6,875 nt of DNA, taken from contig CAZUNO010000063.1 in assembly GCA_964621445.1 (NCBI GenBank), forward strand, positions 1 through 6,875. Direction: 5' to 3'. Below are positions 1 through 6,186 of the stretch, piece by piece. Made by a program: the position numbers and the translations under genes. The first letter of the stretch is position 1; the number at the start of each line of letters is the position of its first letter. The notes beneath the pieces were generated by a model that saw only the letters and a program-made list of their open reading frames with translations, ran no database searches and had not been told where the DNA came from. This DNA comes from CAZUNO01 sp964621445 [NCBI: Candidatus Hadarchaeota archaeon]. Its GTDB lineage: Archaea; CAYQAE01; CAYVLA01.

Positions 1-2
1 CC

Positions 3-491
3 GGGGGTTTCAGGGTGTTGAGTGGGGCTGGCAAGGAGGTATACCAAGGTCACTTGAGCCAGCGAATAGATCAGGAAAACTGGGGAGCCTATTACTGGAA
101 GGGTAACTTCAGTGGACTAAAGCTTCGGGGAAACTTCACCATCGAAGTCACCATTGGGGAAGCTTCCGGAAAATCCTATAGATTCGAAATCTATAATGAC
201 GTGCTTCTGCAGGAATGCGGTGAACTTATCTACGATTTCCTGAACTATATGAAATGTGGTGTGGTGATTCCCGGGTACAGGCCAAAGCCCTGCCACCTGG
301 ATGATGCCGTCCTGCCAAATGGAACCCACATAGATGCCACCGGCGGCTGGCACTGCGCCGGATTGTGGGGGGGGGCAAGTACTCCGAGTACCACACCTAT
401 GTCCTGTTCAACCTATTATTCGCCATGGATATCAGGCCCGAGTTCTTCGAGCCCATTGACAGGGACGGGGATGGTCTACCGGATATCTTGA
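3..491 (+). CDS. GH9 cellulase-like protein, N-terminal fragment (5' partial, frameshifted)
   Basis: The frame is open from the window edge, so the true start lies upstream; the GTG at 15 is only the first internal start codon. Residues from GTG15: about 1-80 resemble the Ig-like CelD_N domain that precedes many GH9 catalytic domains, including the closing SYRFEIYNDVLL...FLNYMKCG stretch, which parallels the usual linker into the catalytic barrel. The catalytic domain then begins with KPCHLDDA (91-98) and DATGGWHCAGLW (107-118), matching the family's CH..DA and DxSGGWHDAGD signatures. In GH9 the two aspartates of DAGD are the catalytic base and water-positioning residue; here they read C114 and L117. 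Real homology stops near 366-375 at a run of nine G. The remaining frame to 491 (serine/threonine/proline-rich) is out of frame, and the domain continues in the frame used from 365. Secretion is expected for the family, but no signal peptide is inside the window. Confidence 0.8.
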   Translation, partial: GGFRVLSGAGKEVYQGHLSQRIDQENWGAYYWKGNFSGLKLRGNFTIEVTIGEASGKSYRFEIYNDVLLQECGELIYDFLNYMKCGVVIPGYRPKPCHLDDAVLPNGTHIDATGGWHCAGLWGGASTPSTTPMSCSTYYSPWISGPSSSSPLTGTGMVYRIS

Positions 492-1579
492 ATCACGCCA
501 TGTGGGGCTGTGGTTTCATGATGAAAATGCAGATGAATAACGGGTCCATATTCCACGAGGTGGAGAAGATAGAGGTCACCGATGGAATAGTAGGTAATAA
601 TGATGATAGGCCTATAAGCGGGTTGGTGCCCGTTCATAACGGCCTGCTGGCCGTTGCCAGCATGGCTGGTACATCCGCGCTAATCAAGGATCAGCAGCCC
701 GAGGTGGCTGACCGCTATCTCCAGGGGGCCCTGAGAAGCTTCGGGAGCTATCACCCCATGGTTTCAGGGGGCCAGGGAAGCTCAGTCGACACTGCGGCAG
801 CGGTGATGGCCTGCCTACAGCTGCATAGAGCAACCGGGAACTCGACCTACATTGAACTTGCTGAGCACTATTGCGACCTCGCACTTGTCATGGATTATTC
901 GACATATTATGGCCCATTTGTTCCCTGTGCCCTGGGCTATTATCTTGAGTTAAACCCGTCGACCGGACATTCACAACGGATTAAGGACTATATAATTGCC
1001 CACGCCGACAACAGGATATCAAGCGACACTGCGCCCGATGACGAGCTAAGGCCATTTGATATACCATCCGTAAGGAATTACATCATGGACCCCGAGGCTG
1101 CCCCGGCACTTTTCGCGTATGAATACACCGGGAATATTTCCTATCTCGAGTATGGCCTGGGGATCTTGGATTTTCACCTGGGTAAGAATCCCTACGGGAT
1201 CTGTATGCTGGAGGGGACCGGAACCCGTAATGTGCCAGGGTATGCCAACGACTACCAATTGGGTCACGCCACGGACAGTCCCTACGCAAAGGCCAACCCT
1301 GATAATCCCGGCGGAGCCCACCCGGGTGCCATCCCTCAGGGAATCGTGATGAGAGAGGGCAGACCTTTCTACGAAACCAGCATGAATCCCGGGTTCCAGT
1401 TTGGCGAGACATGGTTAATCAACACCCATTTCCTGCAGCCAATCGTTCTAGTTCCCAAGGATACATGGTCCTACCCGCTCGAGGTGGATGAAACACCGCT
1501 AGTATCCATGCCATTCCTGGTTATATTATGCCTAATACTATTTCATGAGAGTGTCGTTCATCCGGGGGAAGCCTATTAG
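365..1579 (+). CDS. GH9 cellulase-like protein, catalytic-domain fragment (after frameshift)
   Basis: This frame continues the GH9 domain interrupted at the G run. The GTG at 365 is a frame entry point, not a believable start. It begins GKYSEYHTYVLFNLLFA, the usual continuation of the DAGD segment. Residues 32-56 match the GH9 pattern NGxPDLLDEARWxxxWLLKMQ (DGDGLPDILNHAMW...MKMQ). LGKNPYGI (272-279) and NPGGAHPGAIPQGI (313-326) match conserved C-terminal segments. E348 in GFQFGETWLINTHFL lies where the family's acid catalyst (NEVAIxxNA motif) is expected. GH9 enzymes are (alpha/alpha)6-barrel beta-1,4-glucanases or related exo-acting enzymes. A hydrophobic stretch at 380-393 near the C-terminus could be a membrane anchor, but the tail after it (HESVVHPGEAY) looks unusual and may itself be degenerate. 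The missing catalytic aspartates plus the frameshift mean this may be a pseudogene or contain a sequencing error. Confidence 0.8.
   Translation: MGGGKYSEYHTYVLFNLLFAMDIRPEFFEPIDRDGDGLPDILNHAMWGCGFMMKMQMNNGSIFHEVEKIEVTDGIVGNNDDRPISGLVPVHNGLLAVASMAGTSALIKDQQPEVADRYLQGALRSFGSYHPMVSGGQGSSVDTAAAVMACLQLHRATGNSTYIELAEHYCDLALVMDYSTYYGPFVPCALGYYLELNPSTGHSQRIKDYIIAHADNRISSDTAPDDELRPFDIPSVRNYIMDPEAAPALFAYEYTGNISYLEYGLGILDFHLGKNPYGICMLEGTGTRNVPGYANDYQLGHATDSPYAKANPDNPGGAHPGAIPQGIVMREGRPFYETSMNPGFQFGETWLINTHFLQPIVLVPKDTWSYPLEVDETPLVSMPFLVILCLILFHESVVHPGEAY
367..375 (+). repeat. G9 homopolymer at the GH9 frameshift
   Basis: A run of nine G sits exactly where homology passes from one reading frame to another. 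A run of seven or ten G would join the upstream frame (HCAGLW) to the downstream frame (GKYSEY) with no other change. This could be a sequencing or assembly error, a slippage mutation, or a phase-variable tract. Confidence 0.8.
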
Positions 1580-1781
1580 TTCAGCTAGATAGGTATTTGA
1601 TTTCTCCATTTCGGGCAGGAATGAGGGTCAAAGCAGCGGTACTACAGAGGACATCCCCGGGCAGCTGCAGCTAGAGGCATTTAGACCTATCCAGCAGGGA
1701 TTCCGTTTCGTGTCTCTGGGAATGGCTTCCATACTCGATGCCCATATTTCAGGAGGCGGTTAAAATATCAAGATCCATCTG

Positions 1782-1820
1782 GGGAGATATCGAGTGATCG
1801 GAGCACAACACGTATCTCCC
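1782..1820. repeat. Inverted repeat, 8-bp perfect arms
   Basis: GGGAGATA at 1782-1789 is repeated in reverse complement as TATCTCCC at 1813-1820. CG at 1791-1792 could pair with CG at 1811-1812, extending the stem with one bulged base. The loop is about 18-23 nt. No T run follows on either strand, so it is not a typical archaeal terminator. It may be an RNA structure, a binding site or chance. Confidence 0.3.
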
Positions 1821-1880
1821 GCCCTCCGAACTTCCCATATCCCCAGAACGTTATCAAAAATTTCTAATTCTCCTTTGCTG

Positions 1881-1887
1881 AAAAAAA
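1881..1887 (-). terminator. Possible poly-T terminator of the Fur-family gene
   Basis: On the minus strand this reads TTTTTTT, about 80 nt past the regulator's stop codon. Archaeal RNA polymerase commonly stops at T-rich tracts without a hairpin. The distance is rather long and no further support is visible, so this is tentative. Confidence 0.3.
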
Positions 1888-1969
1888 GTAACCTGAACCA
1901 CCAACGAAAACAGGGCTTGGCTTAGATAATTAATCGATGGCATAAGACCGTGTCATCTCATTGAAGATT

Positions 1970-2338
1970 CTAATTAATACAGTTCTCGCAAATTCCGTAA
2001 ATATCAAGTTGAAAATGACAGACCTTTCCCTTGACGCCATGCTTAATAAAATCTATTTTTTTTACTTGAATAAGGTTATTCCTGCCACACTTGATACAAT
2101 GGAAATGACAATGGCTCTTGTCGTTTATCGAGTATATCTTTCGCCTCTCGCAGTTATATAAGTGTAGATTGCCGTCACAACTGTTATCTCTAAGATACCG
2201 ATATACGGTAGCAATACCGATTTTTGAGTCAATTTTTTTCACACGGGAATGCAGTTCATCGGCTGTAAAGAAGGTCTCGAACTTTTGGACCTCCTCTTCA
2301 ATAATCCTTTTTTGTTTTGTATTACGGCATCTTGTCAT
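1970..2338 (-). CDS. Fur-family metalloregulator, probably zinc-responsive (Zur-like)
   Basis: A 122-residue DNA-binding repressor of the Fur/Zur/PerR family. Residues 1-55 form the winged helix, with FTADELHSRV (24-33) and the recognition-helix signature IGIATVYRYL (40-49). The dimerisation and metal domain follows: HCHFHCIKC (76-84) holds the regulatory HxH pair (H76, H78) and the first structural CxxC (C81/C84). H108 and the C-terminal CxxC (C117/C120, GICENC) complete the usual ligand set. It is shorter than typical Fur proteins (about 140-150 residues) because it ends straight after the second CxxC. The ATG at 2336-2338 is preceded by AGGTGG (plus positions 2345-2350) with a 6-nt spacer, a good archaeal ribosome-binding site. 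It is divergent from a zinc-type ABC importer, with a Fur-like operator in the spacer, which argues for zinc sensing and autorepression. Metal specificity cannot be read from sequence, so iron or manganese remains possible. Confidence 0.9.
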   Translation of the reverse strand: MTRCRNTKQKRIIEEEVQKFETFFTADELHSRVKKIDSKIGIATVYRYLRDNSCDGNLHLYNCERRKIYSINDKSHCHFHCIKCGRNNLIQVKKIDFIKHGVKGKVCHFQLDIYGICENCIN

Positions 2339-2351
2339 CTTGAACCACCTT

Positions 2352-2370
2352 ATTGATAATGAAAATCAAT
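2352..2370. promoter_or_regulatory. Fur/Zur-type operator palindrome
   Basis: ATTGATAATGAAAATCAAT is a 9-1-9 inverted repeat. The outer six bases of each arm (ATTGAT/ATCAAT) are perfectly complementary and one of the inner three pairs also matches. It resembles the bacterial Fur-box 7-1-7 form TGATAAT-n-ATTATCA: the left half is identical and the right half matches at five of seven positions. It lies between the regulator's ribosome-binding site and the shared TATA-like box, so a bound dimer would cover the expected transcription start of the regulator gene and abut the BRE/TATA region of the transporter operon. Confidence 0.75.
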
Positions 2371-2377
2371 AGCACAT

Positions 2378-2385
2378 AAATATTT
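2378..2385. promoter_or_regulatory. Shared, self-complementary TATA-like box
   Basis: AAATATTT is identical on both strands, so it can be a TATA element in either direction. About 26 nt to the right it predicts a start near 2405-2409, just before the transporter operon's ATG at 2416. About 26 nt to the left it predicts a start near 2355, just before the regulator's ribosome-binding site. The fit to both genes is good, but transcription starts are inferred only. Confidence 0.5.
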
Positions 2386-2406
2386 GTCGGCGGATATCAC
2401 TTCTCT

Positions 2407-2411
2407 GTGAT
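2407..2411 (+). promoter_or_regulatory. Shine-Dalgarno match that decides the binding-protein start
   Basis: GTGAT matches the archaeal GGTGAT core and sits 4 nt before the ATG at 2416. The same GTG could be a start codon three codons earlier, but no comparable site precedes it. This favours ATG 2416. Confidence 0.45.
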
Positions 2412-2415
2412 TAAT

Positions 2416-4530
2416 ATGAACCACAAACAAGCAATCTTCGCTGTGATAGCGATGGCAATTACAGCTCTAATAGTAACAGTTGGTTTCTGGAACTTAGCTA
2501 GTAACCAGGAAGAGGACGACGACAGACTGAAGGTTACTGCCACCTTCTACCCTCTGGCATATTTCTCGGAACAGATTGGTGGAGAGAAGGTTAAGGTGGA
2601 TTCGCTCGTGCCATATAACACGGAGATACATGCTTGGCAGCCCTCCACTTCTGATTTATTGGCAGCCGATAAAGCGGATGTGCTAGTTTACAACGGCGCC
2701 GGTGTCGACATTTGGTTCGAAGATGATATACTTCCGTCCTTGAACACTTCTGGCAAGACGGTAGTGGAAACCACCGAGGGTGTATCATTGATCGAAACAT
2801 CCCATGATGAAGAACAGACGACCAGATTCTTCCTGTTCGACAACGACAATGGTGTGACAAAAGTGTATGACCTTGACAGCGACGGGCACAGCGCATTGCA
2901 CACCACCTTGACCGATGTGGCCTGCGACGTGCTTCCACCGTTCTCCGGATACTTTGACCACCCACCTCTCCTTGAGACAAGCCAGGGCTACTGGTATATA
3001 TTTTCTCCGAGACAGGACGAGGTCGTGGTCGTCAACACGGGCGTGCATGGCGACCATTTCCATGACGCTGAGGTGCTTACCAGAATCGATTCCAGCAAAC
3101 CGGTCCATCCAGCCGTGTCTCCGGACATGAAATATGTTGCCTTTTCTGAAGATTCTTCAAAGGAAACATTGGTAATCGAGGTTTCTGCCCCCGCAAAGAA
3201 TTATCACTACGGAAATGGCGGGACGCAATCGGATAGCCACGCCACGGTAGCATTCGACGATGACAACCGTCTCTACAGCGGCGACATGAAATCCGACCAG
3301 GGTTCCAATCTTCTGGTCATTGATCCAGCCGACGGTTCGACCCTGCGCTCCGGGGATGCGGGGAAAAGCCCTCACGGCGCGGTGTACTCCCCTATCACGA
3401 AAAAAGTCTATTTCAACACAGCGGACGGAATCCATATAAGTGGAGATTCCTCCGATGAAGGCAACTTCTCATACCAACATACAGGATTCAGGCTAGTACG
3501 CTCATGGATGGCCGAGGATGGGAGATCATTGGTCTCATACGTACGCAATCTGGCAATGGGGATTGAATATGATTCGGTCGTTGTTTACGATGTGATAACG
3601 AAGAGCCTGGTGAGGGAGATAGATGTCAATATATCCGCTCCGGACCTGGCAAATTACGGTTATGCGAACTCGGAATTCGTCCCCTCGAAAAATCTGGTCC
3701 TTCTGGGAGACCCGGAAAGCGGTAAGGTTCACATCGTCAACATCTCCTCCAGCGCAAAGGAGGAAATTCAGATCGGGGGGAAATTCCCTCAATCATTGCG
3801 CGTGACCGTGGACAATTTGCAGCAGGATGCCTGGGTCGCGACAAAGGACGGGAACGTATCGAGGATATGCCTGGAAGACCTTGAGGTGGAGACCGTCTAT
3901 CACCTTGAAAATGGACCGGGCGTCAATTTCGTCATTGCCGCGGTTGCCCCCGAGACGGGGGAGCATTATGGACTCGAACATGAGGATGAACACGACCATG
4001 GCCTTTATGACCCGCACACGTGGGTAAGTCCGTTTCTTGCAAAGCAGCAGGCGGAAAATATCTACGAGGCCTTTGTCAACGCTGACCCGGACAATGAACA
4101 ATATTACACTGAAAGATGGAATACTTTGAAGGCGAGATTCGATCAACTCGATGCAGATTTCACGTCAGAACTTGCGGGAAAGAACAAATTGGACATCTTT
4201 GTTACGCATTCCGCATTCGGATACCTTGCTGAGCGCTATGAATTCCATCAGCACGGGGTCATCGGCATATCCGCCGACGAGCAGCCAAGCATATCCACGA
4301 TCGAAACCTTGGTCGAGAAGATGGAAGAACATAGCATTTACGTCGTGTATACCGACCCTGTGTATTCGGATGATTATGCTCAGACCCTGAAAGGTACTCT
4401 CGAATCGGAGACGGGAAAGACCGTCCAGATACTCAAATTATACCTGATGTTGGGTCCTCAGGATGGAATGGACTACATCGAACAGCTCGAGGCAAACCTT
4501 GATAACCTGAAAATCGGTCTCGGAGTATAG
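2416..4530 (+). CDS. znuA: Zinc ABC transporter substrate-binding protein with inserted AztD-like beta-propeller
   Basis: A 704-residue cluster A-I (ZnuA/AztC/TroA-type) metal-binding protein, about twice the usual size. Numbering is from ATG 2416; a GTG at 2407 would add three residues. A hydrophobic signal or anchor covers residues 5-25 with no lipobox cysteine, so it probably acts outside the membrane, perhaps tethered. The N-lobe (38-130) has the ligand segment EIHAWQPS (H72). A beta-propeller-like domain (about 134-509) follows, with repeated short strands such as EVVVVNTGV, NLLVIDPADG, SVVVYDVITK and KVHIVNISS. Its HGDHFHD (211-217), KPVH, SDSH and SPHG motifs resemble the zinc chaperone AztD. 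The metal loop EHYGLEHEDEHDHG (516-529) leads into the C-lobe (532-704), with DPHTW (H534) and THSAFGY (H598). H72, H534 and H598 match the three family histidine ligands; the fourth ligand is unclear. It is the first gene of the operon behind a Fur-type operator. The frame is uninterrupted and both junctions lie in the loop, so a true domain insertion is favoured. Zinc is likelier than manganese, given the His-rich loop and propeller. Confidence 0.9.
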   Translation: MNHKQAIFAVIAMAITALIVTVGFWNLASNQEEDDDRLKVTATFYPLAYFSEQIGGEKVKVDSLVPYNTEIHAWQPSTSDLLAADKADVLVYNGAGVDIWFEDDILPSLNTSGKTVVETTEGVSLIETSHDEEQTTRFFLFDNDNGVTKVYDLDSDGHSALHTTLTDVACDVLPPFSGYFDHPPLLETSQGYWYIFSPRQDEVVVVNTGVHGDHFHDAEVLTRIDSSKPVHPAVSPDMKYVAFSEDSSKETLVIEVSAPAKNYHYGNGGTQSDSHATVAFDDDNRLYSGDMKSDQGSNLLVIDPADGSTLRSGDAGKSPHGAVYSPITKKVYFNTADGIHISGDSSDEGNFSYQHTGFRLVRSWMAEDGRSLVSYVRNLAMGIEYDSVVVYDVITKSLVREIDVNISAPDLANYGYANSEFVPSKNLVLLGDPESGKVHIVNISSSAKEEIQIGGKFPQSLRVTVDNLQQDAWVATKDGNVSRICLEDLEVETVYHLENGPGVNFVIAAVAPETGEHYGLEHEDEHDHGLYDPHTWVSPFLAKQQAENIYEAFVNADPDNEQYYTERWNTLKARFDQLDADFTSELAGKNKLDIFVTHSAFGYLAERYEFHQHGVIGISADEQPSISTIETLVEKMEEHSIYVVYTDPVYSDDYAQTLKGTLESETGKTVQILKLYLMLGPQDGMDYIEQLEANLDNLKIGLGV
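2815..3942 (+). other. AztD-like beta-propeller domain inserted within the binding protein
   Basis: Residues about 134-509 of the binding protein (numbering from ATG 2416) have no counterpart in ordinary ZnuA. Repeating units of roughly 50 residues with hydrophobic strands and DxxxG turns suggest six or seven blades. The histidine cluster HGDHFH (211-216) follows the first blade-like strand EVVVVNTGV; further histidines at 231, 275 and 320 start or end blade-like units. This pattern (TGxxGDHxH, then KPVH, then DSHA) resembles my memory of AztD-family periplasmic zinc chaperones; the family call needs a profile search. The only two cysteines of the whole protein, C170 and C485, lie near the beginning and end of this domain. 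Confidence 0.65.
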
Positions 4531-4541
4531 AGGGGTTCATA

Positions 4542-5369
4542 ATGGGGACCCAAGATCAGGTCGAGGTCAAGCCCGGGTTGGTAGGAAGGGAAGATGCCGA
4601 GAAGGTCATCGAGGTCGATGAGCTCACCATCGAGAGATCTCACTCGACCGTGGTCGAGAACGCAAGCTTCGATATCCACAAGGGCGATTATATCGGGATG
4701 GTCGGGCCCAACGGTGGAGGGAAGACGACTCTGCTCAAGGCAATGCTCGGCATCATCCCCTTCAGGAGCGGTCGAGTCAAACTCTACAACCAGGACATCG
4801 GGCAGTTCAGGGATTGGGACAGGATCGCCTACCTCTCGCAGAACGCGATCAACTTCGACGAGCATTTCCCGCTGAGCGTTCGGGAGCTGGTATCCCTGGG
4901 ACGTATTAGCCGGGGAAAGATCGGGAGGAGGTTGAACAGCGATGATCGCGATATCGTCGACAGGACGATGGAATTCATGGGGATAAGCCACCTGTCCGGA
5001 AAGCGCATTGGGCAGCTCTCGGGGGGACAGAAACAGCGGATCGTTCTGGCAAAGGCCCTTGTCAGGGAGCCCTCCCTGGTCATCCTCGACGAGCCTGTCA
5101 GCGGGATCGATGCAGACACACAGGAGAAGTTCTACAAGATGCTATCGGACCTCAACCTCGAGAAGGGTATTACCATCCTCATGGTCTCTCACGACCTCGC
5201 CGCCGTATTCTGCCGAATGTCCCACATCATTTGCGTCAACAGGTACGTGAGGACGAGCGCTATCACGAGCGATCTGGACCCGAACCCGATGCTCAAGGAA
5301 ACCTACGGCGACCACTTCCAGTTCGCCTATCACCTGCATGACTGCAGGGGGTTATTCCAGAATGGTTGA
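4542..5369 (+). CDS. znuC: Zinc ABC transporter ATP-binding protein
   Basis: A 275-residue ABC ATPase that hydrolyses ATP on the cytoplasmic side to power metal import. All motifs are intact: Walker A GPNGGGKTT (55-63), Q-loop Q100, signature LSGGQKQR (159-166), Walker B LVILDEP (179-185) and H-loop H217 (MVSHDLA). GPNGGGKTT and the C-terminal YHLHD segment (263-267) are typical of the ZnuC/MntB metal-importer subfamily. The start lies 11 bp after the binding-protein stop and is preceded by AGGGG, so the two are co-transcribed. About 20 residues precede the first ABC beta strand (KVIEVDELTI), a little longer than usual; no internal Met or better start is seen between them. It overlaps the permease gene at the 3' end. 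Zinc versus manganese cannot be settled from the ATPase alone. Confidence 0.93.
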   Translation: MGTQDQVEVKPGLVGREDAEKVIEVDELTIERSHSTVVENASFDIHKGDYIGMVGPNGGGKTTLLKAMLGIIPFRSGRVKLYNQDIGQFRDWDRIAYLSQNAINFDEHFPLSVRELVSLGRISRGKIGRRLNSDDRDIVDRTMEFMGISHLSGKRIGQLSGGQKQRIVLAKALVREPSLVILDEPVSGIDADTQEKFYKMLSDLNLEKGITILMVSHDLAAVFCRMSHIICVNRYVRTSAITSDLDPNPMLKETYGDHFQFAYHLHDCRGLFQNG

Positions 5370-6186
5370 ACTGGGAGCCCAGGAGATCTTCGGCCTCCTC
5401 GATTACCAGTTCTTCCAGTTCGCCCTAATCGGCGGTATCCTGGTCGCAATATGCTGTGCGTGGGTCGGCCTTTTCCTCATACTTCGCAAGCAATCGATGC
5501 TCACCGACGGGGTCGCCCATAGCGTGTTCGGCGGGATAGCGCTGGGCCTCTTCACGGGAATAGATCCTCTATGGACGTCCCTGGGAACCGCCATATGCAC
5601 GGTCACGGTGATATCCTACCTACGCAGGAAGGGCCTGGCCCAATCGGATTCCGCCATCGCGGTGATGATGGCACTGGGCTTCTCCGGAGGGCTTATACTC
5701 ATCAGCATGGCCGGGGGATTTAACGTCGAGATCTTCAGCTACCTCTTCGGCTCGATCCTGACAATTTCTAGAGGCGACCTATGGATGGTCGGATCGCTCG
5801 CGTTCGTCATACTTGTTTTCCTCGGAATGTTCCGCAGGGAGCTGCTCTCCGTGACCTTCGACGAGGAGGACGCGCGCCTCCTGGGCATACCGGTCTCCGC
5901 TCTCTCGGTAATCTACAACGTGCTTGTGGCGGTCACCATCGTAATCTCGGTCAAGATCGTCGGAATAATATTGGTAACAGCCTTCATGGTCCTCCCAGGG
6001 CTTTCCGCGATCCAGTTCAGCCTATCCTTCAGGGGAACCACGATGGCCTCCATTATTATCGGAGTATTTGGCGTTGTGTTCGGGCTCCTCCTTTCCGTCC
6101 TCTTCGACGTTGCGACGAGCGGAATCATCGTCTTTACAATGTCAGGAATTTTCCTGTTCTCTGCGGTATACAACAGGACCAAATAG
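5362..6186 (+). CDS. znuB: Zinc ABC transporter permease (ABC-3 family)
   Basis: A 274-residue polytopic membrane protein with about eight hydrophobic segments, matching ZnuB/TroC-type ABC-3 permeases in length and order. TDGVAHSVFGGIALG (48-62) is the conserved segment after the first helix (family form GDAxSHAVLPGVALA). FDEEDARLLGI (166-176) is the cytoplasmic coupling loop that contacts the ATPase. LVTAFMVLPGLSA (204-216) matches the late conserved helix. The chosen ATG overlaps the ATPase stop by 8 bp (ATGGTTGA), a common sign of translational coupling. An ATG at 5338 in the same frame would add eight residues (MTAGGYSR) and is the alternative start; GGGGG at 5347-5351 could be the ribosome-binding site for 5362. 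It is the last gene of the operon. No clear T-rich terminator follows. Confidence 0.93.
   Translation: MVELGAQEIFGLLDYQFFQFALIGGILVAICCAWVGLFLILRKQSMLTDGVAHSVFGGIALGLFTGIDPLWTSLGTAICTVTVISYLRRKGLAQSDSAIAVMMALGFSGGLILISMAGGFNVEIFSYLFGSILTISRGDLWMVGSLAFVILVFLGMFRRELLSVTFDEEDARLLGIPVSALSVIYNVLVAVTIVISVKIVGIILVTAFMVLPGLSAIQFSLSFRGTTMASIIIGVFGVVFGLLLSVLFDVATSGIIVFTMSGIFLFSAVYNRTK

Larger units (their letters stand above)
1580..1969. other. Gene-free intergenic region
   Basis: I read all six frames and saw no convincing coding sequence. Frames are closed by frequent stops; the longest ATG peptide I noticed on the minus strand (starting near 1745) is about 24 residues and unrecognised. The region contains an inverted repeat (1782-1820) and an A7 run at 1881-1887 that would be T7 in the transcript of the minus-strand regulator. 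The composition turns more AT-rich towards 1850-1969. Confidence 0.6.

Noticed and set aside
2056-2063. T8 run as a transcription terminator
   Set aside because: It lies inside the regulator coding sequence (A8 in its sense, coding Lys-Lys), so on the plus strand there is no gene for it to terminate.
2118-2372. 84-residue plus-strand frame opposite the regulator gene
   Set aside because: It is antisense to a Fur-family protein with full motifs and crosses the operator; no support for expression.
2815-3942. Propeller insertion as an assembly chimera
   Set aside because: The frame is continuous through both junctions, the junctions fall in a loop, the inserted domain is zinc-related by its histidine motifs, and composition does not change at the borders. 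Not fully excluded without reads.
4473-4991. 172-residue minus-strand frame opposite the ATPase gene
   Set aside because: The sense strand encodes a complete ABC ATPase with every motif intact; the antisense product matches nothing I recognise and reflects codon bias.
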